A DNA stretch of 64,000 nt, taken from contig NC_034409.1 in NCBI RefSeq assembly GCF_002078875.1, positions 16,159,111 to 16,223,110 of the forward strand, in the 5' to 3' direction. Under the pieces are notes generated by a model that was not told where the DNA came from, did not search any database, and was given only the letters and a program-made list of their open reading frames with translations. How positions within the stretch are numbered: position 1 is the first letter of the stretch; each line of letters begins with the position of its first letter. The DNA is from Numida meleagris. Its lineage: Eukaryota > Chordata > Aves > Galliformes > Numididae. Below are positions 45,101 through 57,632 of this stretch, piece by piece. A program made the position numbers and the translations under genes.

Positions 45101-48100
45101 GGTATTTGACAATCACTTTGCCTTCAGCAAACAAAGCTGGGAAAACAACAAAGACTGGGATTTGAAAATCCCAGCCTTCAGCAACAAACAGCACAAAGCA
45201 CAGTCTCATAGCACTTTGTAAATGCCTCTGATCATGGGGTTTATCACTTTCCCACCTGTATGTTCCTAATCTAGCTACTTAGCTTCTGCAAGCTCATTCA
45301 GAGAGTGACTATCTGAATCCTTCAGCTGTTCTCCTTGAACAACACCACAGGGCCAGATTTCGTGTCTGAAACTTGGATCAATCCTGAAAGAGGAGGAGAT
45401 AAAAAGAGTGTGTAGGGATGAATCCCATCTAAAATTTCTGTGGTTTCTTGGTTACCATGACATATTGGCCAATGGTGTGACAGAGCAGAAAAGCAGGGTC
45501 ATGCCCCTGCCCTGTTTTTCCACAAGGCCTCCATGCTGCAGTGGGGAGACCCTGCCCAAAGCCTTGCAGAGAGACAGCTGGCCCCTAAAAGTTCCACTGC
45601 AGCACTTACATCACCTTGTCCAGTTTGAAGTCGTTTGTTCAGCCACCGATCACCTCTCAGAGCAAACACTTCAGAGAGGTTTTCTCTTGGTCTCTGAAAT
45701 CGGGGGTGCCATGGAGCTGCGTTACCCCACGTCAGCACGCCAAGGCCTGGTCCTTGGGCATTGCTCTCAGCAGCTATAGCAGTGCTTCTGCTAAACCAGA
45801 GCAATCAATTAAACCCGCAGCAAAGACAAGCGAAGCCACCTGAAACATGCTGACAGATGAAGAGAGGCAAACAGATACCGGTAAGGCTCCAGATATGTTA
45901 AAATCTGCAAACTAATTGTTTCAGTAATGAGATAATGCTTCTAAGATGGCTGTTTGGAAATGCAATGGCCTGGAAAATGGAGGTCAACAGAACAACAAAA
46001 AGGACAACCAGCCTAGTTGAAAGAGGAGAGCATTTGATGGAAGTTATTTAATCACCAAACTAATTCCTTATCTGTTAAGTAGGGAATGCTGGTTGGGAAT
46101 GCATTGGAGCGTGGTAAGTGTTGAAGTCCTAACAGCATGTAAGTTAGTCGTGCTTTGGTGTAGCAACACAGCTTCTGCAGCAGAAAGACTCCTCTAATAT
46201 TGTTTTTCTCTAAAAAATAATAAAATCTCCAGGACCAGAAACAGTATCTAATAATAATAATGTTTTTGTTCAGACCAGGCTCACTTTCCATGTGTGGTAC
46301 GCTGCCTTTATATTTTACTGTGTACTTGATGCTCTACCCTAGTGACTGTGGTCTGAAAGCTGATGGCAGGCTCTTTGGCCTGTCAGGAGACTGCCAGGCT
46401 GCGCTGGTATGTGGAGTCCCTAATCCTGGTAAGGGAGATGGTGGGCTCCTGAGTTCCTTGCCTGAAGGAGCCTGTGAATGCCTGCACATTGCTGCTGAGC
46501 TCCTCCGCTGCCCCACAAAATGACCCTGTTAAGGTGAAGTTTAAAATGCTCAGATGAAAGACTGTCCTTTAGAAAAATTCCTCCTGTCAAAACTTGTCAC
46601 TATGTCCTATAGCTCTGCTGCACTTTAACCTGGCCTAGAAAGTGTTTAAGTAGTAGCAGAGTTTTCAGTGTCTTACCATCGTTCTATGGCATCATGTCAT
46701 GTAATTCAGACCAGTTCTTCCAGAAAATCAGGAAACATCACTACATAATGTGGTCAAATATGACCTGACTTATGAAAAGGCTCCAGGAAATAATATAGCA
46801 TCCAATGCAAGAAAAGGCAGTGGGACAATAAAAAAGCAGGAAGCTATGTTGCTCATTGACAGGCACAGTCTGCAGGCAGACAAGCTAATGGTAGCTGGGA
46901 TTTTGAGCCACAGCCCTTCGTAGTGTTAGCTCTTCTGTGCTTTTTAATGTTTTCCACAGATATTTTTTCAAAAGATTCACTTTGAATTTTGAATATAGCG
47001 CTTAATCTTTCAGAAATATACAGTTAAAATTGAACTAGGAAGAACAGCTGCAGCTGTCCCTCCCAGATAAGGAATGGGAGTATTCAGCTTTTTGTTTGTG
47101 GCAGAGAAAGCCTGGAGACTGGCCAGTGTTAAGCTATAGCAGCACTGAAAGGTAGGCTCTGCATATCACAAGTTTGGAGGAAGTGGGTTAAGTAAAATGA
47201 CCTGCACAGATTAAGCAAAGGAATGTTAAGAGAGGAGAAAACATAACCATCAGATATGTAGCTAATCAGCCTCATGAGGTATGAGGAATCCAACGAGTCA
47301 AGAGTGGAGTCAGTAAATAAAAAGAAGCCATGCTTCAGGGTTAAGAATGTTGCTGATTTAATATGAAGTGATTTAACTACGTGTCTTTTCTGTTAATAGA
47401 CATTTTAATAGCACAGTCTGGAAAATCTGATCATATTATTTTCATGTTCTCTGGCAAATGATGCAAAGACTATACGCATGGAGAAATGCGCTGGAATGTG
47501 TAATACAAGCATAAAATCTATACCAAAAGGTACACTGAATATCAAAATTCAAGATATAATCAAACTGTAATAATTTTTTTTTCTGTCATTAATACATTTT
47601 CTCAGCTTTGATGTAGTGGATCTCCCTCAAATGCAGGATGAATCTTGAAAGTAATAACTGTCAGAGCTGACGCCGTTCACTACTGATTTGCTAGTATCGT
47701 CTATCGGATAGACTCTCGTTAAGCCTGTGAGTCCTCTTTCGACCAGGATGACAACCCGGGGGAGAGGAAACACAGAACATCTTAGTTGATAAGAAATCTC
47801 TGTTACCCAAAATGGGAAGATGTGTATCTACAGGGTTGCAAAACAGCTTGTGTTGCCTCCTGGGAGGCGTCAGGATGTGCTTCTATGGCAGCCCAAGGCA
47901 ATCTAGGACTAGGTTACAGCAACCTGTGCTTTCCCTGGGACCCAAGGCTGCACACCTCCATCCCCTCTCTTGCGTTAGCCCTGGTGTCTCTGGGCTTCAC
48001 AGAGATCCTCTACAGGGAACTGACCTGGCTGAAAGCTAACTGTTTTATTTAATGGTAAACTTTCAGTTTTTTCAGCTTCCTGAACCATTTCACTATGCAA

Positions 48101-50401
48101 TCAAATGAGTGCCTGCACTAAAGTCACAGAGGAGAAGGGCATAAAAAGCTGGAAATGGGCAGGATAGTGAGATCATAGCAACCCTGTTGTAAATTAGCTT
48201 AAACCACATGCTGAGGCTCAGGCTCTGAGTGGGAAAGGCCACTGAATCCTGATCTCCTGTGAGCTGTTAGCTAACCTACCCTCTCTTTTTGAGTGCTTTC
48301 AGGCCTTTTCCTTGCTTTTTCCTCTGCTGCTTTTTTTCACACAGCTTGAAGAAAAGTGTTATTTGCTGTAAGCAGGCTGCCTTTATCTGCTTGGTGTTTG
48401 CCACTGATCAGAAGGGAAAAAACGCTGGTGTGCCTATTCTGTTGGACCCATGGAAAGGAGACAGCTGCTATGAGGGCAATGCAGATTACAGCCCAGCAGG
48501 AGGGCTCGGAGGGAAAAAGACAGTAGCTGTTCCTGGCATTTAGTCTTCAAACTCTGGTGTATGGAAAGTAATACACTCATCTTCACTTGTTGGGAATGAA
48601 AATCATCACCTTTGCAGAGACTGCTTATGAGCCCTGGGAGGGCACCTGAAGGACTCTCATCTCTCCTCAGCAGGCTCTTCCTGGAGCTTCTTTACAGCCT
48701 TGTCCTTTTTCTCTCTGCTCCAACCATCTCCTTTACTGTGCTTCCCTCTATTTACTGTTTATTAGCACCTTACTTTTTAAACTAGGGCAATGTTTGCATA
48801 CTTTCTCTTTTTGCTTATATCAAAATGTTTTTATCTCTTGACTTTCAAATCCCGCTCTAGTCAAATCTTTCTTAAGTCCTGTCTTGTCTGTTTATTTAAG
48901 CCTCCAGAAATGAGCCTCCTCTCTTTGGTTTGCACATCCCATATTATAAATCTTGTTTAAAAATTCACATGGTAATTCTTACTCCTTGCTGCCAAAGCCA
49001 CTGGATAAATCCACGGACTCTATTATATGACAGCACATTCATTATGTATAATTACAAAGCATAAGAGATGTTATTCAGTGTTGTTAGCTTGGCTACACTG
49101 GAGTTCCAGCACACATCTGTACACAATTTATAGTTGCTTATAACATATGCTAGCACACAGCGTGTGAACAGCTAGAATGTAAGCTCAGATCCTGTGTGAG
49201 GCTCTTCATGAATCTACTCACAGCTGCTGCCTGTAGTGCTTGCTCTTGAGAAACAGGAGCAGTAGGGTTCTGCTCAAGGAAAAGTGAAGACTGGGGTCAC
49301 AAATGCAGAGACTCTAAGAAAATGACAGAAAATCAGATAAAACTTTAAAATAGTTTTTATTTTTCTTCAAATACAAAGGACTGAACAGTGGGTAGTTTTG
49401 CAGAGTTATTTCTGAATATTCCATTTTTAAAATATTTTTTTAAAAAGAGAAAACATTAATGATTGTCTGATAAAAAAGGAAATAAACTCAAAGCATGGTA
49501 GAAGGTGGTGATTATATGGTGAGTTAGAATTGCAGTCCCTATGTTGGACTGACATGGAGCCTCTCAGAGTATGTTCAAGGGTCTTACATTAACATTAAGC
49601 AGCTGCTGAGATCTTGTTTTTAATAATAGACAATGTTATTACACTGAAGAGTACCATCACTGACATCTCCAAACTCATACTGGAAGAAGAACAGACTACT
49701 TTCATCGTATTATTCACTATTTTGTATGTCAGCACTGCCACTTTCGCTTTCGGGCTCTGGAAACAGACCTCATTTACTTCTGTGTCTTATGCTCTGCAGT
49801 AGAGTCTTTTGGGCAACAGAGAATGCTATTTAAAAAGTAGCCCTTCACCTCTTCTAAGTTTCATGAATTAGAGCACACTACTTCTCCTAAATAGACTGTA
49901 AATAATCTTTTTCAGTAGCTAATAATGCAGGTATTTCTGTAATTTGTGAAAACCAAACGGTGTAATTTCCCAGTGAGGCTGATGGAAAGTTTTTCTGCTC
50001 TTAATATTTCAGACAGCTGAGCTGCAGATTTGCTGTCCTCCGTGCCTTGAATTAGCTGCATAATTTATACCTGTGCATAGTTTGAGAGGTGCTTCCTAGA
50101 AAGCCAAACCTTTCAGTATCTACCTTCACAGTTCACCGAATGTAACTACCACCCTGCAATCATTTTTTGGTATTTTGAAAAACCTTGTTCAGAACTACAG
50201 CAAAAACCTCCAGCAAAAAAAGTTAAAAATGTGCCACTGAAATGTCTCTCTATTTAATTCCAGCAATGTAAAAGCATGTGGCTTTCAAAGCAAAATATTC
50301 CCAATTATCTACAAACGTTCCACCTAATTGTCTTCAAAGTCAAGTTTGTAGAAGAGAGGATGATCTAAGGATCCCCAAATTATTTGTAATCTCAGAGACT
50401 G
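42111..50401. other. intergenic sequence without recognised gene or transposon
   Basis: A long stretch of mixed composition. GC-richer patches at about 43480-43860, 44280-44600, 45370-45850 and 47660-48060 produce overlapping chance frames. Notable small items are reported as findings: an exon-like block near 42818, a MEF2-type site near 44442, and a CpG-rich palindrome at 47699. Confidence 0.45.
47699..47713. repeat. 15-bp palindrome in a CpG-rich patch
   Basis: GTCTATCGGATAGAC: 7-bp perfect arms around one G. It sits inside about 110 bp (47665-47765) with an unusually high number of CpG sites for this region. Confidence 0.75.
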
Positions 50402-50578
50402 TGGTTGACTGGAGACGTGGTGGAAGCCCCATCCTTGGAGACATTTAAGGTCAGGCTGGACCGGGCTCTGAGAACCTGGTCTAGCTGCAGGTGTCCCTGT
50501 TTGCAGGGGAGTTGGACTAGATGGCCTTTAAGGGTCCCTTCCAATTCAGATGATTCTATGATTCTATGATTCTGTGAT
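50402..50578 (+). mobile_element. CR1 LINE 3' fragment
   Basis: GACGTGGTGGAAGCCCCATC, GGTCAGGCTGGACCGGGCTC, TTGGACTAGATGGCCTTTAA and the octamer tail ATGATTCTATGATTCTATGA TTCTGTGAT. It is very close in sequence to the 3' end of the next CR1. Confidence 0.93.
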
Positions 50579-51485
50579 CTAAACTGATGGTCAATAATAA
50601 ACTGCACGTATCAGTGTTGGTTGTGACATCCTACTGAACACGATTAACAAGTTGGATATACATGTAGAGCGTGATGTTTACATGTGAAAATGTTTATTCC
50701 TGCCTTTATGTAACATCCTTGGGGAAGTCCTTATGATGAGTCAACACTTTATTAAGACTTAGCCTAGCATGACGTTTTCTGGTAACTATGGCCAGCTGAG
50801 AGCCTTACCGTGCTTTACCTTTGGTTGTAACAGGTAATGATTTTGTGTAGAGTAGGTAGAAATATCTGTGCTTGAGCTAAGGAACAGTAAGTCAAGGAGA
50901 GTTTTAATTCACAGTAACACATGAAGGTAGGTTGCCAAAGAAAACAGGACTCCCTAAATCTCCATCTCTTTCCAAGGGTACAAATGGAGGACATGATGTT
51001 GGATGAAAGTGTCCTCAACAGAAGGGCTGCTAGTGGCTGGCATCTTCTCAGCTGGACCATGCTGACAGAGCAGCCACGTGTGAGGCATGCTTCGTTTCCC
51101 TTCATTTCTGTCCAACTGTTCCCACAGACAGTGGAGTTGCTTTGCTTGAATTTGGTAGAGATTTGCTGTTGGCTTTTCCCATCCAAATTTCAGAGTAACT
51201 TGCAAAACTGTAGGGTTCCATCATTTCTGGGCAGTGATCTTCAGGAAAGGAGAGTAGATTCCTTCTCAGGCAAACTGAACCTCCACACTTATTCCCATGA
51301 GTGAAGTGCAAAGGTCCAAGAGAAAGAAGCATCCTTTAGTGGACCAGGAAAAGTGCATAGCAGACAATGGGAAAGTGGGAACGATGAAGGAATGAAGGAG
51401 GCCAGTGCCACTATGAACCAGGATTGCACTGCTGAGCTGATCCAAGTAGTCCAAGTAGGACCTGGCACACAGGTAGCTTGTCTCC
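50579..51485. other. spacer between two CR1 copies
   Basis: Unique sequence with overlapping frames of up to 127 codons on both strands at about 50815-51330. None has a recognised domain. Confidence 0.45.
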
Positions 51486-52190
51486 CCAGGGATAGAGCAC
51501 AGCCCTGCCGAAAAGGACTTGGGGTACTGGTGGATGTCAGCTGGACGTAAGCCAGCAATGTGCCCCTGCAGCCCAGAAAGCCAACTGTATCCTGGGCTGC
51601 ATCAAAAGCAGCACGGCCAGCAGGGCAAGGGAGGTGATCTTGCCCCTCTGCTCTGTGCTGTGAGACTTCATCTGGAGTACTGCGTCCAGATGTGGAGTCC
51701 TTAGTACAGGAAAGACATAGATCTGTTGGAGCACAACCAGAGGAGGGCCACAAAAATAATCCAAGGGATGGAACACCTCTCCTGCGAAGACAGGCTGAGA
51801 GAGCTGGGACTGTTCAGCCTGGAGAGGAGCAGGCTCTGGGGAGACCTGAGAGCGGCCTTTCAATATCTAAGGGGGGGATACAGGGAAGAAAGGGACAAAC
51901 TCTAGCAGGGTCTGCTCTGACAGAACAAGGGGAAATAGCTTCAAACTAAAGGAGGGGAGATTTAGATTGGATATAAGGAAGACGTTTTTTACAGTAAAGA
52001 TGGTGAGGCACTGGAACAGGTTGCTCAGAAGGGTGCTGGATACCTGGTCCCCGCAGACATTTAAGGTCAGGCTGAATGGAGCTCTGAGCACCTGTTCTAG
52101 CTGTAGGTGTCCCTGTCCATTGCATGGGAGTTGGACTAGATGACCTTTAAGGGTCCCTTCCAATTCAAATGATTCTATGGTGCTATGATT
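51486..52190 (+). mobile_element. CR1 LINE, 5'-truncated, about 705 bp
   Basis: It begins near GAAAAGGACTTGGGGTACTG, passes through the ORF2 C-terminal region (CAGAGGAGGGCCACAAAAAT, AGGCTGAGAGAGCTGGGACT) and ends with the CR1 3' UTR and a degraded tail, ATGATTCTATGGTGCTATGA. Multiple frameshifts and stops break the ORF2 remnant. Confidence 0.93.
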
Positions 52191-55100
52191 TAAATGTTTT
52201 TATGATCTTGTTTGTCATGCACCAGGAGGAACTTAGCACACTGATCTCAGGGCTGTGAAATGAATTCAGCTTTATAGCTGATATGTCTGAGAAAGAGCTA
52301 TTTGTGACTTTATGTTGGTAGCCATAGAAATCTCTGTAATAGTGAGCTCTTTTGTTAATGCACCAACCAGAATTATCTATTTTTATTCCCTCCACCTTAG
52401 GAAGCAGTTCCACTGGTCAGCAATGGCAGTCATCAATGAGCACCCCAGAATTCATATGTTAAACAAAGTGCCACTCATGAAAGGACAAAACAGTATCCTC
52501 TGGCTTCACAAAATCTCTGCCTGCTTTTTCCAGCTGTGCTGAAAACCTTTTTCCCATTTAAGCTAGTACTTAAACGGATGTTCATCACCAGTTGAGAAGG
52601 ATTCATTTGGAGGTAACACATCTTTCTAAAAGATTTGCTAGCTTAATTTTCAGAAGTATTGTGCTTTTCTGGATTCTGCTGATGATAATGTAGGCTGCAA
52701 TTTTTCTTACACCGAGGGAATCTAAGTGTCCCAAATAAAAGCACCCGTGCTGAATGACAGAATTACGGAAATTATCCAAATTCTGTCAAACTCAATGGAA
52801 GCCTTTCCACAGACCTCCAAGAGAGTTTGACTCCATGTGTTTGTGACCAAATTTTATCTTCACTCCACGGTTTCTCAAAGCACACATGTTTATTCGTAGC
52901 CAAAAGTGATTACAGGTCACGATGTCTTCACATAAAATTTGACCCCGTATTTGAAAGGAATTAGTTTCTCCTTGGGTAGTACTTATGGTGAATTACCGAC
53001 TTACTTCCTTCAGAGTGGAGTTGCTTATCTTAAAAAAAAAAGAAAAGGGGGTTCTTTTTTTTATCTAATCTCAGGACTCACTCGTATCTCTTTCTTGAAC
53101 AGTTGCAGTAAATCTTAGCAGGATTATCAGAGTTTTACAGGCTTTTGGAAGCTTTGGATTTGCCTTCATGCTGTTAGGCAGTGCAAGCATGAGAGGATGA
53201 ATCTGCATCACAGCTAAACACCTGCCACTTCAAATCCTGCAGTGGCAATGAGGGTGTCCCAGTAGGATCATCCAATTTCTGCAGCTTACAAAACACATGA
53301 TTTTTCCTGCAACCACAATAAAACTAATTCATGTTTTGTCACAGACTCACTACATGGTGCTATGATGCAGATATAATATGGGAAGGTTGGAGGGTACAAC
53401 GGAATAAAAATGAGTTTGCTGTGAAATTAAGTAATACTATGATAGGAGAGATAAAGATAACTTAAAACTAACGCATTGTCCAAGGAAGAGGATTAGGTAT
53501 TATTCCATTTGAGTAGAAATGCCTTTGGCAGGCAATTCTTACAGATCTGGAAAAGGTAAGTATGTATTAATACAATACTACTACTGGTGAGGAGCAGGAA
53601 AAACAATAGTTTAGTAGAAGAGTGTTGTCAGCGAGGTGCAGGCTGCACCAGTACTCCAAAAAATCTGCTGCTTCTGCTTTTCCGGAGGAGAGTGCTGTGT
53701 GGAGGGCTGAAGGGAATCTGTAGTGACAACAGTGAAGAGGAGTGAAATGTCATCCTCACCTCTGCATTACTTCCCAGATCTCTAGGTAGGTGACAAAGAA
53801 ACACAGATGCAATAATTCAGTGACAATTTGGGTTGTTACTTGTTTTGATGAATTTGTGCTCTTTAAATAAAAAGCTGTTATACATTTTAATTAAGAGGAA
53901 TGAAGAAGTCATTTGTGAAAAGGTTCAATTACCTAAAAAAAAAAAACACAGCAAGGCTCCAATTTCACGCAAAACTTCACAGGATAAAAAAGGCCAAGTA
54001 TGTCTTTTAATTATAATGCTATTTGATTTATAATTACACACAGAGATGTTTTATTAAAAAACATTCTTAAAAAGATAGCTTGTGCCAAGCCTTAGTAATA
54101 TGCTAATATTTAATGCCAGCAGCCAGGCAAAAGAGGCCTGTTTTCAGAACCATCTCTAATTATTGCCAGGTAGTAGATAAGCCGAGATTCTTGAAATTAA
54201 AACCCAAAGAATTTGAGCGCAATCAATACTATCTTGAATGACTACTGACAGCAGCATCATATCCTATTGGAAACAATTTGAAAACATCCACTGAAAAGAA
54301 CTTGAGTTTACATAATTCATGAAGCAAACAGTGAAAATAAAATAACTGTGATGGTAATCCTGCCCTCCTCACCACCATTCTGTGGTTCCTGGCTACACAG
54401 CATGTGCTAGATCTAACACTCTCCAGACCCCCATGTATTCCAATTAAATTTACCCAAAAGACGTTTCCCCCCCCAAAGTGATAAATTGCTGGATTAGTGA
54501 ATTAAATACATCTCTTAACAAAGCTGGCAGAAGGCAGGGAACAGACAGAAGTGACTGGCATCAGGGAGAGAGGAAAGCAGGAAAACAAGATGAATGAGTA
54601 AAAAAGAAAGAGATCGTCTCCCTCTTGGCATGCAGTGTGCAATACCACGTCTTTAGATATTGATTGGAATAGGGATATGGAGCCCAAGTGCTTTTTCCTT
54701 TTACCTGCCTGCTTTACTGTCAGTTTCTTGAGATAAAAAGCCTGAAGTAACTATTGCAAGCTGTGCCTATCTTTTCCTATGATTTCCTAAATTGTTTCTA
54801 TTTCTAATTCCTGTACGCAAATGCCACACCATGTCAAAACTGTGAGGCAACAATTTCTTATGACTAAAAATCCCGATTTTCCTGCATATGAACAAAAGTT
54901 CCATCAGTTTACTGCTGATATCTCAATTTGTATTGAAGTGGCATCTGCCAACACTTCCCTACAGGTGACCAGAGTGGAAGAGAGGACAGAAGCGAAGGCT
55001 CTGCAGGCTGAGGGGCTGCTCGTCACATGTTTTTTCAGGGCATTTTTCCATGCATATTTTTCTCTTTCGATGCAAGGCTTTCCACACCCAGCCTGCAATT

Positions 55101-55196
55101 TAGGGGACACACAGTTGCACTAATGAAGCTGTTAACCGTGTTCTAAATAACCTGTGCAATTAATTATTTTTGAGTACTAGTCTTCTGTTGCTTTAA

Positions 55197-55214
55197 AACA
55201 ACAACAACAACAAA
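55197..55214. repeat. (AAC)n short simple repeat
   Basis: AACAACAACAACAACAAAC-like run of five to six units. Confidence 0.8.
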
Positions 55215-57613
55215 CACTAACAGCCAACCCACCAAGAAACCATGGACTATCTCACTGATCCAGTTTTGAGTATGTTCCCAAGATTCCCACACAGCTGAGG
55301 TTTGCAGTCAACTGCATTGCAAAGGAAGGAGTAAATGAACATCCCAGGAACTTCTACTGCTCCTGCTGTGGTTAACTGGCATCTAATCACTGCCTGAGAC
55401 TGGATAACGGAGGTGGGTGATCCCAGCAGTGTCATTCCAGTTTCCTCATCCCCTTTCTCATTTTGAGACATAATAGTAGCAGTTGCTGGTCTCACATTTC
55501 CATGCAGAGAAGGAATTTCCCATCGATACTGCTGCTGTGGTGTCTGCTCTGTCTCCTGGATGTTAAGAGGGGCACTTTACTTGCCTACATTAAGTTGGAA
55601 GTGACCTTTAAGGAGTTTGCCCTATAGTTCACTCTACGGGAGTTTAAGTAATTGGCAGCAGATGAAGAGGCTGCTCTCAGCAATGCTTTCTGCAGCTGCA
55701 GTGTGTCTCAGACCAGTATAACAGAAGAACAATGACTTTGAGGATTGGTGGTGAGATGCCTTTCTGTGCAAGTGCTAGGCAGGGCTGGCTTAGCTTCGGG
55801 TTCTAGCAGAACAGCATTACTAAAGCACTTCATTCTGGGTTTTGTTGCCATGTCAGGGGCATAGTGAGGGCAGGCACAAAGACGACTACTACTTATCAGG
55901 TGAATACTTACGTTCCTCAAAATTACACAGAAATTGAAAGTACTTCTGCAAAAATATTTCAAAAGTATGGTACACAAAACCGACTTGCTTTTTTGGTCTC
56001 ACTGGAGTTACATTAGCACCTTGTTAAATACTCCATTGATTTTAGAATTGCTTTAATGGGCTATCAGTGTGTCACGGTTCTGAGTGTGAGTATTGATCTC
56101 AGCTGCTGGTTTTGCACCAACGTTAGATGTTACACAGCAGGGGTTTTTTTCAAAGTCATTTTATAGGATATTTGATAATCATGTTCAGGAGCATGCCCTT
56201 TTACTTGCTAAGCATAACATTCTAGGTATTTGTTGACAACAGGAGACTGAGGCACTGAGTCGTGTTAAGATGTCCTCTTCCCATTCTTTAATCAGATGTT
56301 TTCCTCTGACATTCCTTTAGGACATGTTAGCTTCCTGTTAGTACTTAGAGACGTATTCACTTGAAAACTGGTTTTGTTATATTTTATTCTCTTTGTTTGG
56401 TAGAGTAGAGTCTTCAGAAATGGTAAAACAGGACCTTTTTGTCACTTCCCTTTCTTTGACAAGACTTTCGTTTTTGCTCCAATGAAATGCAGCGGCACTC
56501 AGCATTCATTTTAATGGCTGATGCTCTTATTGTTTGCATATCTAGCTACCCGTCAGTTAAATGCAGGGAGGACAAAAGCCAAACGGATTCCTTAATGTGT
56601 GCACTCTGGGAAGTCACACTAAATGATCTCAACTTTGCACCACTGATGCTTGAGAGTGCCCCAATTGGTGACACGCACATTTCAAAATGACCTTGACTAT
56701 CCAGCAGCCGCATCCGCAGCACTAATTCCCTGAATAACAGGTTGACTGCCTTCAAATGGAGAGGGCTGGAAAAATACTGCTGCAGCCAGTAAACTTCCCA
56801 TGTATTTTTCAGTTTTTTTCTCTACCAACTGCTATTACTGATCACCGAGAAAGAATTTTCTTTGTGTCTCTGCATGAGGCTCAGATCTTTGGATGTCTGA
56901 CACAGCTTACAGGTTTTCAGTCCTTGAGAAAATGATCTGTCTTTCCTGCGTAACCAGAGCTAAGCAGAAAGAATTAGTTCATGATTTCTGAAAGAGGGAA
57001 TAAATGTGGCTATTGGGTATACTTTTGGAGGTAGGAATGTGTTCCTATTTATCTATAACTGACAAATGAAACAGTGTTCTTGAAGTCCCTGCAGAGCCCT
57101 GCTCTGTCCCACTGCTCCTCGAGCACATCCGTCTGCAGTGCCAGCAGGGCACACTGGCACAGGCAGCTGCTTGAAGTGCTGGTTATCACTAGATAACAGG
57201 TAGCAGATATGGACAACAAGGGAATGGCTGAAAAAGGCATTCCTTGAATATTTCAAAACTTATTTACTGCTAAAGAGAGGGGGAATACCTGAAAGGGGAT
57301 ATATTTTATTATTTTTTTCTATTTATATATATAATAAATATGTGTATGTATGATCTAGAAGAACAATAATGGCTTCTGGAAAAAACATCTCAAGATTTAT
57401 GAGGCAATCAGAAGAAAAATCATTGTAAGGAGTGAAGAATGATGATTAAAATGAGTGAGCATTTTTGTCGCTCCTGTTCAAGAAAGGGGATTTCAGTGTT
57501 GATTAGGAGCAGGAATAGTGCACTAGAATGGAGGAATGAGAAATGTGCCTTAGAGGACAGGAGCTCTGCTTCTTTAAGCTAGCAAAATCAAAGATAAGGA
57601 GGTGTGGGTTTTT

Positions 57614-57632
57614 TGTTTGTTTGTTTGTTTTT
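57614..57632. repeat. (GTTT)n short simple repeat
   Basis: Four to five GTTT units that run into a T-tract. Confidence 0.8.

Noticed and set aside
45408..45804. 123-codon plus and 101-codon minus frames
   Set aside because: Overlapping on opposite strands with proline/serine/leucine-rich chance composition; no domain.
50815..51330. Overlapping frames of up to 127 codons on both strands between two CR1s
   Set aside because: No domain, conflicting strands, no splice context.
51289..51863. 154- and 108-codon minus-strand frames
   Set aside because: Largely the antisense of the CR1 at 51486-52190; a transposon shadow.
55589..55630. Possible CR1 remnant (TTGGAAGTGACCTTTAAGGA)
   Set aside because: The match is too short and no flanking CR1 blocks follow.
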